From: Methylophilales bacterium BACL14 MAG-120910-bin43
GTDB lineage: Bacteria; Pseudomonadota; Gammaproteobacteria; Burkholderiales; Methylophilaceae
Reading direction: 5' to 3'
DNA length: 64,000 bases
NCBI GenBank assembly: GCA_905181685.1
Contig: CAJIYK010000001.1
Coordinates: 186,001-250,000, forward strand
Shown: one piece after another, positions 1 to 8,610 of the stretch
How the letters are laid out: each line of letters opens with the position of its first letter
Position numbering within the stretch: position 1 is the stretch's first letter
Program-made: the position numbers and the translations under genes
Notes under the pieces: generated by a model
Told to the model about the DNA's origin: nothing
Database searches by the model: none
Seen by the model: the letters and a program-made list of their open reading frames with translations, nothing else

Positions 1-945
1 ATTAAAAGGACAGAAGGTGTGGTTGAAGGAATCATAGAGGAGAAAGATTGCTCAATAACAGAAAAAAAAATAACAGAAATAAATACAGGCATTATGTGTA
101 TCGACAGTAGTAAGTTGAATAATTGGTTATCTCAAATAACCAATAATAATTCTCAAAAAGAATATTATTTAACTGATATAGTAGCTTTAGCAAAAAAAGA
201 TAATACTAAAATTGTGACTCATGAAGCAAAAAATGAAAGTACAATTTCAGGCATAAACTCTAAAGCTGAATTAGATTGCTATGGAAAAAATAATGAAGCA
301 AAAAAAGAATGAGAAGTTATTGAGCAAGGGGTAACTATAATCGATCCCTCACGAACTGAAATAAGGGGATCACTGGTTTGTGGGTCGGATGTTGAAATTG
401 ATGTGGGATGTATATTTGAAGGTGAAGTAAAGCTTGGAAATAATGTAAAAGTAGGTGCTTATTCTCATGTCAAAGACAGTAATATTTTAGATAACTCTAA
501 TATAAAACCTTATTCGCATATTGATACATCAGAAATTGGTATGAATAATAATATAGGTCCTTACGCAAGATTAAGGCCTGGTGCTAAGACAAAGAATAAT
601 GTAAATATTGGGAATTTTGTCGAAATAAAAAATTCAATAGTAGGGTCAGGTAGCAAAATTAATCATCTTAGCTATGTCGGTGATAGTGAAGTAGGTGAAA
701 ATGTAAATATTGGTGCGGGTTGTATTACATGTAATTATGATGGTGTAAATAAGCATAAAACTATCATTGAGGATGATGTTTTTATTGGTTCAAATTCACA
801 ACTGGTTGCACCTCTTACAATAAGTGCGGGTTCAACAATAGGAGCTGGTTCAACAATTACTAAAGATACTCCAGCAAATCAGTTATCTCTCGCAAGATCA
901 AAACAGACAAGTATCCCAAGCTGGGAAAGGCCTAAGAAGAAATAA
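1..945 (+). CDS. glmU: GlmU, bifunctional UDP-GlcNAc pyrophosphorylase / GlcN-1-P acetyltransferase (5' partial, disrupted)
   Basis: This is the 3' two thirds of glmU; the gene begins outside the window. The cytosolic enzyme acetylates glucosamine-1-P and uridylates the product to UDP-GlcNAc for peptidoglycan and LPS. The end of the uridyltransferase domain is visible ([18 protein letters not shown]). A left-handed beta-helix of hexapeptide repeats follows, with the acetyltransferase signature [10 protein letters not shown], the HLSYVGD histidine region and [17 protein letters not shown] at 310-312 interrupts the frame. It is best explained by two compensating indels: reading from 308 gives NEKLLSKG, and restoring one g in the run at 328-331 continues as GVTIIDPSR, matching the usual EKLLxxGVxxxDP linker. 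The stop codon lies 2 bases before glmS, so the two genes form a pathway operon. Confidence 0.93.
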
Positions 946-947
946 AT

Positions 948-2775
948 ATGTGTGGAATTGTCGCAGGCATCTCAAATAAAAATGTCTTACCAAAGCTTAT
1001 TGAAGGTTTAGAGCATCTAGAGTACAGAGGCTATGATTCAGCTGGCGTTGCAATCTTAAACGGATCAATTAAGAGAGTTCGATCTACGGGAAGAGTCACC
1101 TCAATTAAAACTAAAGTTAAAAAATCAAAATTAGAAGGTTTAATTGGAATTGGACACACAAGGTGGGCAACGCATGGAGGAGTAACTGAAGAGAATGCGC
1201 ACTCCGCATATTTCAAATAATAAAATTGCTTTAGTTCATAATGGCATTATTGAAAATCATGAAGAACAATGTGTTCGATTAAAGAAATTAGGATATAAGT
1301 TTGAGTCTGAAACAGATACAGAAGTAATTGCACACTTAATTGATCATTATCATAAGAAAAATGATTTACTTAAGTCAACGCAACTTGCCACAAAAGATTT
1401 AACAGGCGCATACGCCATTGCTGTAATTTCTATTGAAAATAAAGATGAAATAATATGTGCTCGTCTAGGCTGCCCATTGATAATTGGCCAAGGAAAATCT
1501 GAGTATTTTGCTGCCTCTGATATTAGTGCATTAATTGCTATTACAAGAAAAGTAATTTATTTAGAGGATGGAGATTTTGCAAAATTAACTAAAAATAACT
1601 TAGAAATTTTTGGCTCTAATTTGAAAAAAGTTAAAAGAAAAGTTAATGAGAGCAAAGTTAAAACATCGTCGATGGATTTAGGCCCTCATGATCATTTCAT
1701 GCAAAAAGAAATTTACGAACAACCCAGAGCAATTGGGGATACAATCGAAGCAGTTATAGATAACAATAAATTTGATAGTGCGTTATTTGGTAAAAATGCA
1801 AAAAATGTATTAAAGGATGTAAATAGCATTCTTATTCTTGCTGCAGGAACAAGTTATTATGCTGGGCTTACTGCTAAGTATTGGCTTAGAGGATGTTGCA
1901 AAAATTCAAACTTCTGTAGAAATTTCAAGTGAATATCGTTATCGAAATACAGTCCCAAATAAAAATCAATTAGTTATAAGCATCTCACAGTCAGGAGAAA
2001 CCTTAGATACAATTGAAGCGTTAAAACATGCTAAGAAAATGGGGCATAAAAAAACATTAGCGATATGTAATGTTCAAGAAAGTGCAATAGCGAGAGCATC
2101 AAAGCTAACTTTTTATACACGAGCAGGTATTGAAATTGGTGTTGCCTCAACGAAAGCTTTTACTACACAACTCGTATCCTTATTTATTTTAACGATTACC
2201 TTAGCTAAAAATAAAAAACTCATTACTAGAAAATTAGAAACAAAATATCTAAATGACTTAAGAGAGCTTGTTGGAGGAATTCAAACGCCTTAAATTTAGA
2301 GCCACAGATTAAACAATGGGCAAAACATTTCTCAAATAAAGAGAATGCCTTATTTTTGGGTCGAGGCGTTCATTATCCAATCGCTTTAGAAGGATCTTTA
2401 AAATTAAAAGAAATATCATATATTCATGCAGAAGCTTATCCTGCAGGTGAGTTGAAACATGGTCCATTAGCATTAGTAGATAAAAATATGCCTGTTGTTG
2501 TTATAGCGCCTAATGATGCCTTGTTAGAAAAAGTAAAATCTAATATGCAAGAAGTAAAAGCAAGGGGAGGTATATTATTTGTATTTGCTGATTCTGACAG
2601 TCATTTTGTAGAAACAAAAGGAATTAAAGTTATCAGAGCTCCAAGACATTCTGGAATCCTATCTCCTATTATCCATACTATTCCAGTTCAATTGCTTGCT
2701 TATCATGTTGCTTTAAGAAAAGGAACAGATGTAGATAAACCAAGAAATTTAGCAAAAGTCAGTATACAGTTGTAA
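948..2775 (+). CDS. glmS: GlmS, glutamine-fructose-6-phosphate aminotransferase (isomerizing), three frameshifts
   Basis: GlmS makes glucosamine-6-P from fructose-6-P and glutamine, the first step toward UDP-GlcNAc. It starts MCGIVAG, so Cys1 of the Ntn-type glutaminase domain is exposed after Met removal; HTRWATHG and HNGIIENH follow. The two SIS isomerase domains show [29 protein letters not shown] and the C-terminal [14 protein letters not shown]-like tail. The reading frame breaks three times: an extra t near 1203, an extra a near 1888 and a missing base near 2283. Joining the frames gives about 609 residues, the normal family length, with no motif lost. Assembly error is therefore likelier than a pseudogene in this essential step. 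It follows glmU directly. Confidence 0.95.
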
Positions 2776-2823
2776 TAAGAGTGGACTAAACTTCTGTTAA
2801 AACCAATATCAACAGAAAATTAG

Positions 2824-2952
2824 CTAAAACCTTCGTGCTTTTTGATTTGTTTTCATACTCCTTTTATTAGCTTTTCTAAGGTATTCTTCTTCAGAAAGGT
2901 CATGCCAACCAAGACATTTACCATTTGGGCTTCTTCCACATCCACAATCCAT
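2824..2952 (-). CDS. Small Cys-rich protein, 42 residues
   Basis: An open frame encodes 42 residues starting MDCGCGRSPNGKCLGWHDLS and ending in a basic tail (KANKRSMKTNQKARRF). Three cysteines (CGCG and KC), together with His and Asp, could bind a metal or an Fe-S species; this is inference. A Shine-Dalgarno-like AAGGA lies 8 nt before the ATG. The gene is divergent from the one at 3048, and a Fur-like palindrome lies in the roughly 95-base intergenic space, suggesting iron-responsive control. Similar short CGRSPxGKCxGWH peptides seem familiar to me from marine proteobacteria, but I know no function for them. Confidence 0.7.
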   Translation of the reverse strand: MDCGCGRSPNGKCLGWHDLSEEEYLRKANKRSMKTNQKARRF

Positions 2953-3011
2953 AATTAACATCCTTAGTATATAAAGCTTTATAATAAATAAAAAAACTAA
3001 AAAACTTTAAA

Positions 3012-3026
3012 TGAGAATTATTCTCA
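3012..3026. promoter_or_regulatory. Candidate Fur box (7-1-7 palindrome)
   Basis: TGAGAATTATTCTCA is a perfect 7-1-7 inverted repeat. It differs from the Fur core TGATAATNATTATCA at one symmetric position in each arm. It sits between two divergent start codons (2952 minus, 3048 plus), where a repressor could cover both promoters. Function is inferred from sequence only. Confidence 0.55.
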
Positions 3027-3047
3027 AAAATTCATAAAAGAAAAAAA

Positions 3048-3437
3048 ATGAAAATATACTTACAAAGATTTATGAATCTTTATTTTATTGCCCTTTTATC
3101 CCTTACAGGATTCTATGCATTTAATTATTTTCAGATATTAAACATGGATGGATGGGAAATGTTTGATAAGTACGCAACAGAAAATGAAAAAGAATTGAAA
3201 GAGAATTTAGCAGATCAAATGCTAGAAGCAAATGGAAATTCAGATCAACAAGAAGTAGAAAGATTAGGCATGGAATATAAAAATATTTATATTGAAGTTA
3301 GGAATAAAGCTAAAAAAGAGTTTTGGGAGCATAAAAAAAATAACTGGAAGATAGCGTCATTTCTAATTGTGTTTTTATTTGTAATTAATTACTTGCTGTC
3401 TGGACGCATTACTCTATTCCATAAAAGTAACAATTAA
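3048..3437 (+). CDS. Hypothetical protein with two membrane segments
   Basis: I do not recognise this 129-residue protein. A hydrophobic segment at about residues 9-30 is followed by a charged, Glu/Lys-rich, probably helical domain (about 35-100). A second hydrophobic segment (about 102-118) and a short basic tail with one His close the protein. The topology suggests an inner-membrane protein whose middle domain lies on one side, probably periplasmic. The gene begins 22 bases after a Fur-like palindrome and diverges from the 42-residue Cys-rich gene, so a link to iron status is possible. No metal-binding cluster is evident. Confidence 0.6.
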   Translation: MKIYLQRFMNLYFIALLSLTGFYAFNYFQILNMDGWEMFDKYATENEKELKENLADQMLEANGNSDQQEVERLGMEYKNIYIEVRNKAKKEFWEHKKNNWKIASFLIVFLFVINYLLSGRITLFHKSNN

Positions 3438-3625
3438 TAAGCAAATTATTAATATTTGTATTCTTTGCAGGGGAACCTACAATTTTATACCAAAAAAACA
3501 TCATATAGTAAAATTTTAAAAAAAAATACTATATATTGTATTTTCCTTGATTTATAAGGGTAAACTTTACTCAGTTTAAAGAGATGAAAGTTTAAACTTA
3601 TTTTTAAATTACAGGAGAAATTGAA

Positions 3626-3863
3626 ATGGATATATTAGCAACTATTAGAAAGTGGGCTGGCGGACTTGCTGAAACAGTAGTTAGTCTTATGGCTCTTGCA
3701 ATTGTTCTTCAAATCTTGATGGGTACTTCAAACGTACCTTTTATCGGTCAAACCGATGTAATTGGAAATGTTTCAGGAATATTGGCTCAACTAGGAAGTG
3801 AAGGTCCTTATTGGCTTAGTAGCTTTATGGGTATTATATTCAATCTGGAAATCACGTAAGTAA
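3626..3863 (+). CDS. Small two-TM hypothetical membrane protein, frameshifted near the C-terminus
   Basis: It starts MDILATIRKWAGGLAE after a strong ribosome binding site (AGGAGA, 8 nt before ATG). There are two hydrophobic segments (about residues 13-33 and 59-75) joined by a Gly/Asn/Gln-rich loop containing NVPFIGQTDVIGNVSG. The uninterrupted frame stops at 3859. Removing one c at 3806-3807 instead gives LIGLVALWVLYSIWKSRK and a stop at 3861-3863, a far more natural membrane helix with a basic end, so a one-base insertion is likely. The product is about 78 residues. The gene is monocistronic, ends at an intrinsic terminator and has a roughly 190-base AT-rich upstream region, as expected of an independently regulated gene. 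Function unknown. Confidence 0.6.
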
Positions 3864-3881
3864 AAATTTTTTATTTTGAAT

Positions 3882-3912
3882 AAAAAAAGGGACTTAATAG
3901 GTCCCTTTTTTA
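3882..3912. terminator. Bidirectional intrinsic terminator
   Basis: GGGAC (3889-3893) pairs with GTCCC (3901-3905), extended by an A-run on the left and a T-run on the right. It can end transcription of the small membrane gene from the left and of the DUF3147-type pair from the right. Confidence 0.75.
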
Positions 3913-4236
3913 ATAGAACTTCTTCATTAGCAAGGTACCTACTGTTATTCCAACGATTGCAATGGCAAGAGCTAAATAGTAATTAAAACCTGATTTCACT
4001 AAGAAACTAAACAAAAATAAAAAAGGGATAACAGGCAAAATATACATTGTGGTTTCTTGTATAAGCCCACTGATCAGTGATCGATCTTTTGATTCCTCCC
4101 AAATTAATGTGAAAGATACAAAAAAAATAATTGGCATTGCTAAAAGAATAGCCGCAAGGGTTGTATTTTTTTTACTCAGTTCTGTTGCACCAATAATGAC
4201 AACAAGAGCAATAACAATTTTTAATAAATAAAACAT
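3910..4236 (-). CDS. DUF3147-type small membrane protein (copy 2)
   Basis: This 108-residue, almost wholly hydrophobic protein has four predicted membrane segments. The N-terminal ELSKKNTTLAAILLAMP motif resembles the DUF3147 family pattern (ELAKRSxxLGALLASLP). It has no known biochemical role. It lies 35 bases downstream of a second protein of the same type in the same orientation, so the two are probably co-transcribed and may assemble together, as many duplicated small membrane proteins do (inference). It ends at the shared bidirectional terminator. Confidence 0.65.
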   Translation of the reverse strand: MFYLLKIVIALVVIIGATELSKKNTTLAAILLAMPIIFFVSFTLIWEESKDRSLISGLIQETTMYILPVIPFLFLFSFLVKSGFNYYLALAIAIVGITVGTLLMKKFY

Positions 4237-4271
4237 ATTATCAAGACTAAAATAAAAGATTTAATTCAAAC

Positions 4272-4621
4272 TTACAATAAATCAATACCAAACTTTTTTA
4301 AAACAGCAACATAAACAATAAATAAAACAACTGTGAATCCAATTGACAAAACTATGGCAGGCCAAAATGACCAATGCTTAATAATCCATGGAAAAAGAAG
4401 AAACATGGGAAGTGTTGGAAGTACATACCAGAAAGTATAGTAAGAATGATTGGCTATTTTTTCAGTTGATTGGTTTTCAAAAAATAACCAAAATAACACG
4501 CTGATTGTGACTAAAGGTAAAGCACTTGTAAGCGCACCAATTTTATCTGAAAACTTAGCCAGCTCTGATATAAGGACAATTAAACCTGCTGTAATAATAT
4601 ATTTGAAACAATATAAGACAT
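4272..4621 (-). CDS. DUF3147-type small membrane protein (copy 1), frameshift near the start
   Basis: The clear part contains SELAKFSDKIGALTSALPLV, then LFWLFFENQ, WYVLPTLPMFLLFPWII and a C-terminal YVAVLKKFGIDLL, the classic DUF3147 pattern of four short membrane segments. The reading frame runs upstream past the GTG at 4499 without a start codon. An ATG at 4621 comes into frame if one base is missing just after it, giving M-x-LYCFKYIITAG and a total of about 116 residues, the usual family size. I therefore take 4621 as the probable start. It is the first gene of a two-gene unit with its paralogue. Confidence 0.6.
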
Positions 4622-4722
4622 GACCTAATTTTAATCTAATTTTTAACCAATGTATCTTTATTAAACTTAAGATAAATAAAGTAGGTTAAAATAATCCTTT
4701 TATGTGTGATATAGAATAAATT

Positions 4723-5211
4723 ATGCGCCCACCAATCCTCTCTAAATATCCAGTTGATAAGATAATCAGTAATTTTAAGTCATCAAAGGAGAAGGAAATG
4801 TGGATTGTTAGATTTATTCCACAAATTTTGAATAAACAAAAGATTAATGCAAATGCAATATCCGTTATGAAAAGGATAAGTTTATTAAGGCTTGAGCCCT
4901 TAACAAATCAAGAGACAGATAAAATTAAAAAATTAATGGTTGAAATTGGAAGGGAAGACATCAAATGTGTGAGACAAACAGAAGCTAAACAAAAAAATGT
5001 TTTAATATTTTGTGGTCACGACGATGCTCCAGAATCAATTGATGGAATTGAAAGGTACATATATAGAATTATTCCAAATGCTAAATTAAAATTTGGTGTC
5101 GCAGACATGAATAGAGACCGTTGTTGTATTGTAAAAGATAAATATTGGGGATCTGATAAAAAAAGACCGACGGGCGTTTATTCTTTAGCAGACTTAGCTG
5201 TTGGAGATTGA
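4723..5211 (+). CDS. Hypothetical protein, 162 residues
   Basis: I do not recognise this protein. It is soluble-looking, with a basic helical N-terminal half and a C-terminal half containing KNVLIFCGHDDAPESIDG, then ADMNRDRCCIVKDKYWG. There is no signal peptide and no membrane segment. Conserved-looking Cys and His residues (CGHDD, RCC) could be functional, but this is a guess. Its 3' end overlaps the convergent helicase gene by 34 bases. The codon usage and AT content look like those of its neighbours, so there is no sign of recent transfer. Confidence 0.55.
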   Translation: MRPPILSKYPVDKIISNFKSSKEKEMWIVRFIPQILNKQKINANAISVMKRISLLRLEPLTNQETDKIKKLMVEIGREDIKCVRQTEAKQKNVLIFCGHDDAPESIDGIERYIYRIIPNAKLKFGVADMNRDRCCIVKDKYWGSDKKRPTGVYSLADLAVGD

Positions 5212-6476
5212 CCTTCTTTTCTATTCTTACTTCGTATTCTTTTCTCAGCATTTGAGCTGTTCTTAAAATTCTTTGTTGACTTAATAAAAGGCCTTTTCTT
5301 TCCACTGCGGCGCTTTTTCTTTTTATGAACATCTGCTGTTGTTTTAGTAGGTTCCATTCCTTCGACAGTCTGAACGTTTATCTTTAATTTTGTGAATCGT
5401 TCAATTTTTCTCAAATGTTCCTTATCTGGTTCATTTACAAAACTAATAGCAAAACCTTTTTTGTCAGCACGACCAGTTCTTCCAATTCGATGGACATAAT
5501 CTTCAGCAAAGCGTGGGAGGTCATAATTAAATACATGAGTGATATGTTTAACATCTATCCCTCTAGATGCAAGGTCTGTTGCAACTAAAACTTTTATCCC
5601 ATTTTTTTTGAACCGATTGATAGTTCTTGTTCGACTATTTTGAGTCATATCACCATGAAGTGCAGACGCTTTTATATCCTTATGGTACAAATCATCGGAT
5701 AATTTATCAGCTAATCTTTTAGTCGCAGTAAATATAATTGCTTGATTAACATTATCTTGCGACAAGAAATGATCGAGTAGGTTGATTTTATGTGATTGAC
5801 TATCAACGTAATACAAAGTCTGTTCAATATTTGTATGACCAATTGCTTGTGGCTCAATAGATATTTTTGTAGGTGATTTTAAGAACTCTTCAGCAATCTT
5901 TGATACATCAGGATCTAGCGTCGCTGAAAACATTAGCATTTGTTGTTCTTTATTTGTTGCATTGAAAATTTTTCTAATATCTGGCACAAAGCCCATATCG
6001 AGCATTTTATCTGCTTCATCTAAAACCATAATTTCAGTGTCGTTAATTTTAACTTTTCTTTGCTTGTGCAGGTCAAGAAGCCTACCCGGCGTTGCAATGA
6101 GAATATCTACAGGTTTTGATAGCAATTTGTTTTGAAGTTGATATGACATTCCACCAGTTATGGTGACAGAAAATATTTTAAGATAACGAGAGTATGTTTT
6201 AATACTGTCTGATATCTGATTAGCCAACTCACGGGTTGGTGAGATAATTAATATTCTTGGCCCTTTGCCCTTTCGTTTTGTAGTGGTTAGATGATTTAAA
6301 ATGGGTAAAACAAAAGCTGCTGTTTTACCTGTGCCTGTTTGAGCCGTTGCTAAAATATGTTCTTTTTTTATGATGTGCGGGATGGATTTTTTTTGAATTG
6401 CGGTAGGCTCTTTGTATCCAGCCTCATGGATTGCTTTGAGTATTTCAGGAGCAAGGTTTAGGGTATTAAATGACAA
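5178..6476 (-). CDS. rhlE: DEAD-box ATP-dependent RNA helicase, RhlE-like
   Basis: This helicase remodels RNA duplexes in ribosome assembly or mRNA decay. It has 432 residues and all core motifs: the Q-motif region (YKEPTAIQKKSIP), AQTGTGKT at 45-52, PTRELA at 80-85, DEAD at 153-156, SAT at 184-186 and HRIGRTGR at 329-336. The Lys/Arg/Ser-rich C-terminal tail (KKKKRRSGKKRPF) is typical of RhlE-type proteins and probably binds RNA. In low-temperature aquatic bacteria such helicases are often cold-induced (family knowledge). The gene symbol is a best fit; close DEAD-box paralogues are hard to separate by eye. Confidence 0.9.
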   Translation of the reverse strand: MSFNTLNLAPEILKAIHEAGYKEPTAIQKKSIPHIIKKEHILATAQTGTGKTAAFVLPILNHLTTTKRKGKGPRILIISPTRELANQISDSIKTYSRYLKIFSVTITGGMSYQLQNKLLSKPVDILIATPGRLLDLHKQRKVKINDTEIMVLDEADKMLDMGFVPDIRKIFNATNKEQQMLMFSATLDPDVSKIAEEFLKSPTKISIEPQAIGHTNIEQTLYYVDSQSHKINLLDHFLSQDNVNQAIIFTATKRLADKLSDDLYHKDIKASALHGDMTQNSRTRTINRFKKNGIKVLVATDLASRGIDVKHITHVFNYDLPRFAEDYVHRIGRTGRADKKGFAISFVNEPDKEHLRKIERFTKLKINVQTVEGMEPTKTTADVHKKKKRRSGKKRPFIKSTKNFKNSSNAEKRIRSKNRKEGQSPTAKSAKE

Positions 6477-6605
6477 AAAATTATCCTTAAGTGATGTCTA
6501 TGAGAAGATTAGACCTAATGATAAATTATAGATAATCTTTACGAGTGCGAAGTATATAGGTAATTGAAAATAAAGTAAATTTTCAATCTTTTAATTATTT
6601 CTTAT

Positions 6606-6923
6606 TTATGGAAGGACAGCATCAGATTTAAGTAATTTAAGTTTTTCATGAAGGGGTAGGGACTTAATTCTATGCTCCTCTTTACTGGCTGAGCTTCTAT
6701 TATGAAAAGAAGCTTTATAAACTAATTTAAAAGGACCACGTTGTTTTGTATATTTGGCACCCTTTTTTGTACCATGTTCTTTTATTCGGCGATTAATATC
6801 TGTGGTAATTCCCGTATAAAACGTACCATCTGTACACTTTAAAATATAGACGCACCAACTATCTTTTGATAAGCGAGCTAGTTCAGCTAATGTTTCAAGT
6901 CCACTCACATTGTAGTTAGCCAT
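6606..6923 (-). CDS. GIY-YIG domain protein (UPF0213/YhbQ-like)
   Basis: A small GIY-YIG nuclease-fold protein of 105 residues. The core begins at about residue 23 with VYILKC, then DGTFYTGITTDINRRIKEH, and ends with the HRIKSLPLHEKLKLL helix that marks the UPF0213 group. About 20 extra residues precede the core. An internal start is possible, but the annotated ATG has no better competitor in frame. The family may have weak DNase activity; its cellular role is unclear. It lies 8 bases downstream of the alcohol dehydrogenase gene. Confidence 0.8.
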   Translation of the reverse strand: MANYNVSGLETLAELARLSKDSWCVYILKCTDGTFYTGITTDINRRIKEHGTKKGAKYTKQRGPFKLVYKASFHNRSSASKEEHRIKSLPLHEKLKLLKSDAVLP

Positions 6924-6930
6924 GTTGTAA

Positions 6931-7933
6931 TTACCAGCTCAAAACCGCACGAAATCTGACCTCATTACTTCTAACTTTATCAATCGCATTATTAATATCA
7001 CTGAATTTAAAGTGCTCAACAATAGGTTTAATGTTATGTTGAACACAAAAATTAAGCATTTTTTTAATATTTTTTGGACTCCCTACAGGAGATCCAGATA
7101 TAGAACGACGACCCGTCATTAGAGAGAATACTGAAGATTTAATAGGTTCTAAGACAGCTCCAACAAAATGAAGTCTCCCCCTTGGTTTTATAGTGTTTAA
7201 AAATAAATTCCAATCTAAGCTAACATTAACTGTTGATATTATTAGATCAAATTTCGCACCCATATTTTTTAAGGTCACTTGATCAGTGGACGATACTACC
7301 TCATCAGCACCCATTGATTTGATTAGCTCATTTTTGTCTTGCGAGCTTGTAAAAGCTGTTACATGACAACCTAAGGCTTTATAAAAATTTATAGCTAAGT
7401 GGCCAAGCCCCCCTATACCAATAATTCCTACTTTATGATTGGCATTAATTCCAAATTCAACTATGGGTGTAAATACGGTTATTCCGCCACATAATAATGG
7501 ACCTGTATCAGTTCAGATTTAGCTTTAATGGTATGGGAATTACACTTGCTTCTTCAGCAACAACTTCTTCAGCAAAACCACCGAACTGACTAAATACAGT
7601 TTTCTTAGTGTTACTACAAAAATTATGATCACCTGCATGGCAATAATCACATTTATTACAATATCCCGAATGCCAACCTAGACCAACGCTGTCTCCAACT
7701 TTGTGCATTGAGATATTAGGAGCAGTCTCAATCACTTCGCCTATGATTTCATGACCTGCAATCATAGGATATTTAGATTTTCCCCAGCTATTATCTATTG
7801 CACTAATGTCACTATGGCATATGCCACAAGAGTGAACCTTAATTCGAACTTCATTTTGTTTTAATACTTCAGGTTCATATTCGTAGAGTTTAAGATTTTC
7901 TCCAGGGTTTAATGCAGCGTAAGCTTTTACCAT
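6931..7933 (-). CDS. Zinc-dependent alcohol dehydrogenase (CAD/YahK type), one frameshift
   Basis: This cytosolic medium-chain dehydrogenase reduces aldehydes with NAD(P)H. The N-terminal half shows CGICHSD and AGHEIIGEV (catalytic zinc) and the structural-zinc quartet CNKCDYCHAGDHNFC. The coenzyme fold shows GIIGIGGLGHLAI, the cinnamyl-alcohol-dehydrogenase-like pattern, and ends VRFRAVLSW, close to the consensus RYRFVLD end. An extra base at about 7510 breaks the frame; removing it joins LNLND to TGPLLCGGITVFTP and gives about 333 residues, a normal family length. In a methylotroph it could handle formaldehyde or other aldehydes, but substrate specificity cannot be read from sequence. Confidence 0.87.
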
Positions 7934-7971
7934 TAAGCAGTAGTCCTTAAGTTATTATATTTAGTGATTAA

Positions 7972-8238
7972 TTATAGAATAATTTTTTTTATTTCATCAA
8001 TATATTCAGGAAAATATTGGCTGATAACTTCAAGATTAAATTTTTTTAATATGGATTGATTTGATTCTCTTTTTAATAAAAACTCAAAAGATTGAGTGAT
8101 AAGCTCAGTTTTTGTTAGTTTATTATTTGTGACATCTTGATGAAAACGATCATTTAATAAAACTATATGTTCGGTTGCGGAATCTTTAGTGACTGAAACT
8201 TTAAATGAATTATTATCAATAGCTTCAACTGATATCAT
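7972..8238 (-). CDS. Conserved hypothetical protein, 88 residues
   Basis: A small acidic soluble protein. Its C-terminal half, SFEFLLKRESNQSILKKFNL followed by VISQYFPEY, matches a pattern I recall from uncharacterised proteobacterial proteins (FRFLLxRE..SIL..F....I..YFPE). There is no signal peptide, membrane segment or catalytic motif. It sits 3 bases downstream of a secreted protein gene and upstream of the alcohol dehydrogenase, in the same orientation. Function unknown. Confidence 0.65.
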   Translation of the reverse strand: MISVEAIDNNSFKVSVTKDSATEHIVLLNDRFHQDVTNNKLTKTELITQSFEFLLKRESNQSILKKFNLEVISQYFPEYIDEIKKIIL

Positions 8239-8241
8239 AGG

Positions 8242-8610
8242 TTAACTTTTTTCACAATCACCTGAAAATGTTTCTACATACTGACCAAATCCCTTATTGC
8301 CTGAAATAAAGTCGGTGGCTGTATTGTTTTTAAGATTAATTTCTAAGTTTCGTACATTTAAAAAATTCGATGTACATTTAATTAGTTCCTTAGACCAGAC
8401 GCAGTCAATATTATTTAAATCTTGTAACGAGCCATCAATGAAATTAAAAGACATTGTTTTAACTTCCTCTTTTTTCCCTGATGAACCCATTAATTCAAAT
8501 GTTGCAATTCCCTTGCATTTAAAATTAGTAGTTTTATTTTCTGCAACAGCAAACGAAAGTCTCATAGAAATAATTACTAATATGAAGGCCCATTTTATTT
8601 TTTTTGTCAT
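8242..8610 (-). CDS. Secreted hypothetical protein
   Basis: I start this gene at the ATG at 8610 because it overlaps the upstream stop codon (ATGA) and gives an immediate signal peptide: MTKKIKW, a hydrophobic stretch and a likely cleavage at AVA-EN. The roughly 100-residue mature part has spaced cysteines that could form disulfides in the periplasm. I do not recognise the family. The upstream neighbour encodes a lipoprotein, so the pair is probably envelope-related. Confidence 0.6.
   Translation of the reverse strand: MTKKIKWAFILVIISMRLSFAVAENKTTNFKCKGIATFELMGSSGKKEEVKTMSFNFIDGSLQDLNNIDCVWSKELIKCTSNFLNVRNLEINLKNNTATDFISGNKGFGQYVETFSGDCEKS

Noticed and set aside
300-335. TGA recoding (selenocysteine or Trp) in glmU
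   Set aside because: The other frame restores the conserved linker with two small indels; Cys/Sec is not expected there and no other TGA is read through in the window.
1031-1216. Long minus-strand frames opposite glmS and other genes
   Set aside because: They are shadows of strongly coding plus-strand frames, lack ribosome binding sites and resemble no protein family.
948-2775. Programmed frameshifting in glmS, infB, ubiA or btuB
   Set aside because: There is no shared slippery heptamer or downstream structure; sites are scattered, use both insertion and deletion, and recur in many genes.
2786-2826. Hairpin after glmS (TTCTGTT/AACAGAA) as a terminator
   Set aside because: It has a weak 7-bp stem, a 12-base loop and no T-run.
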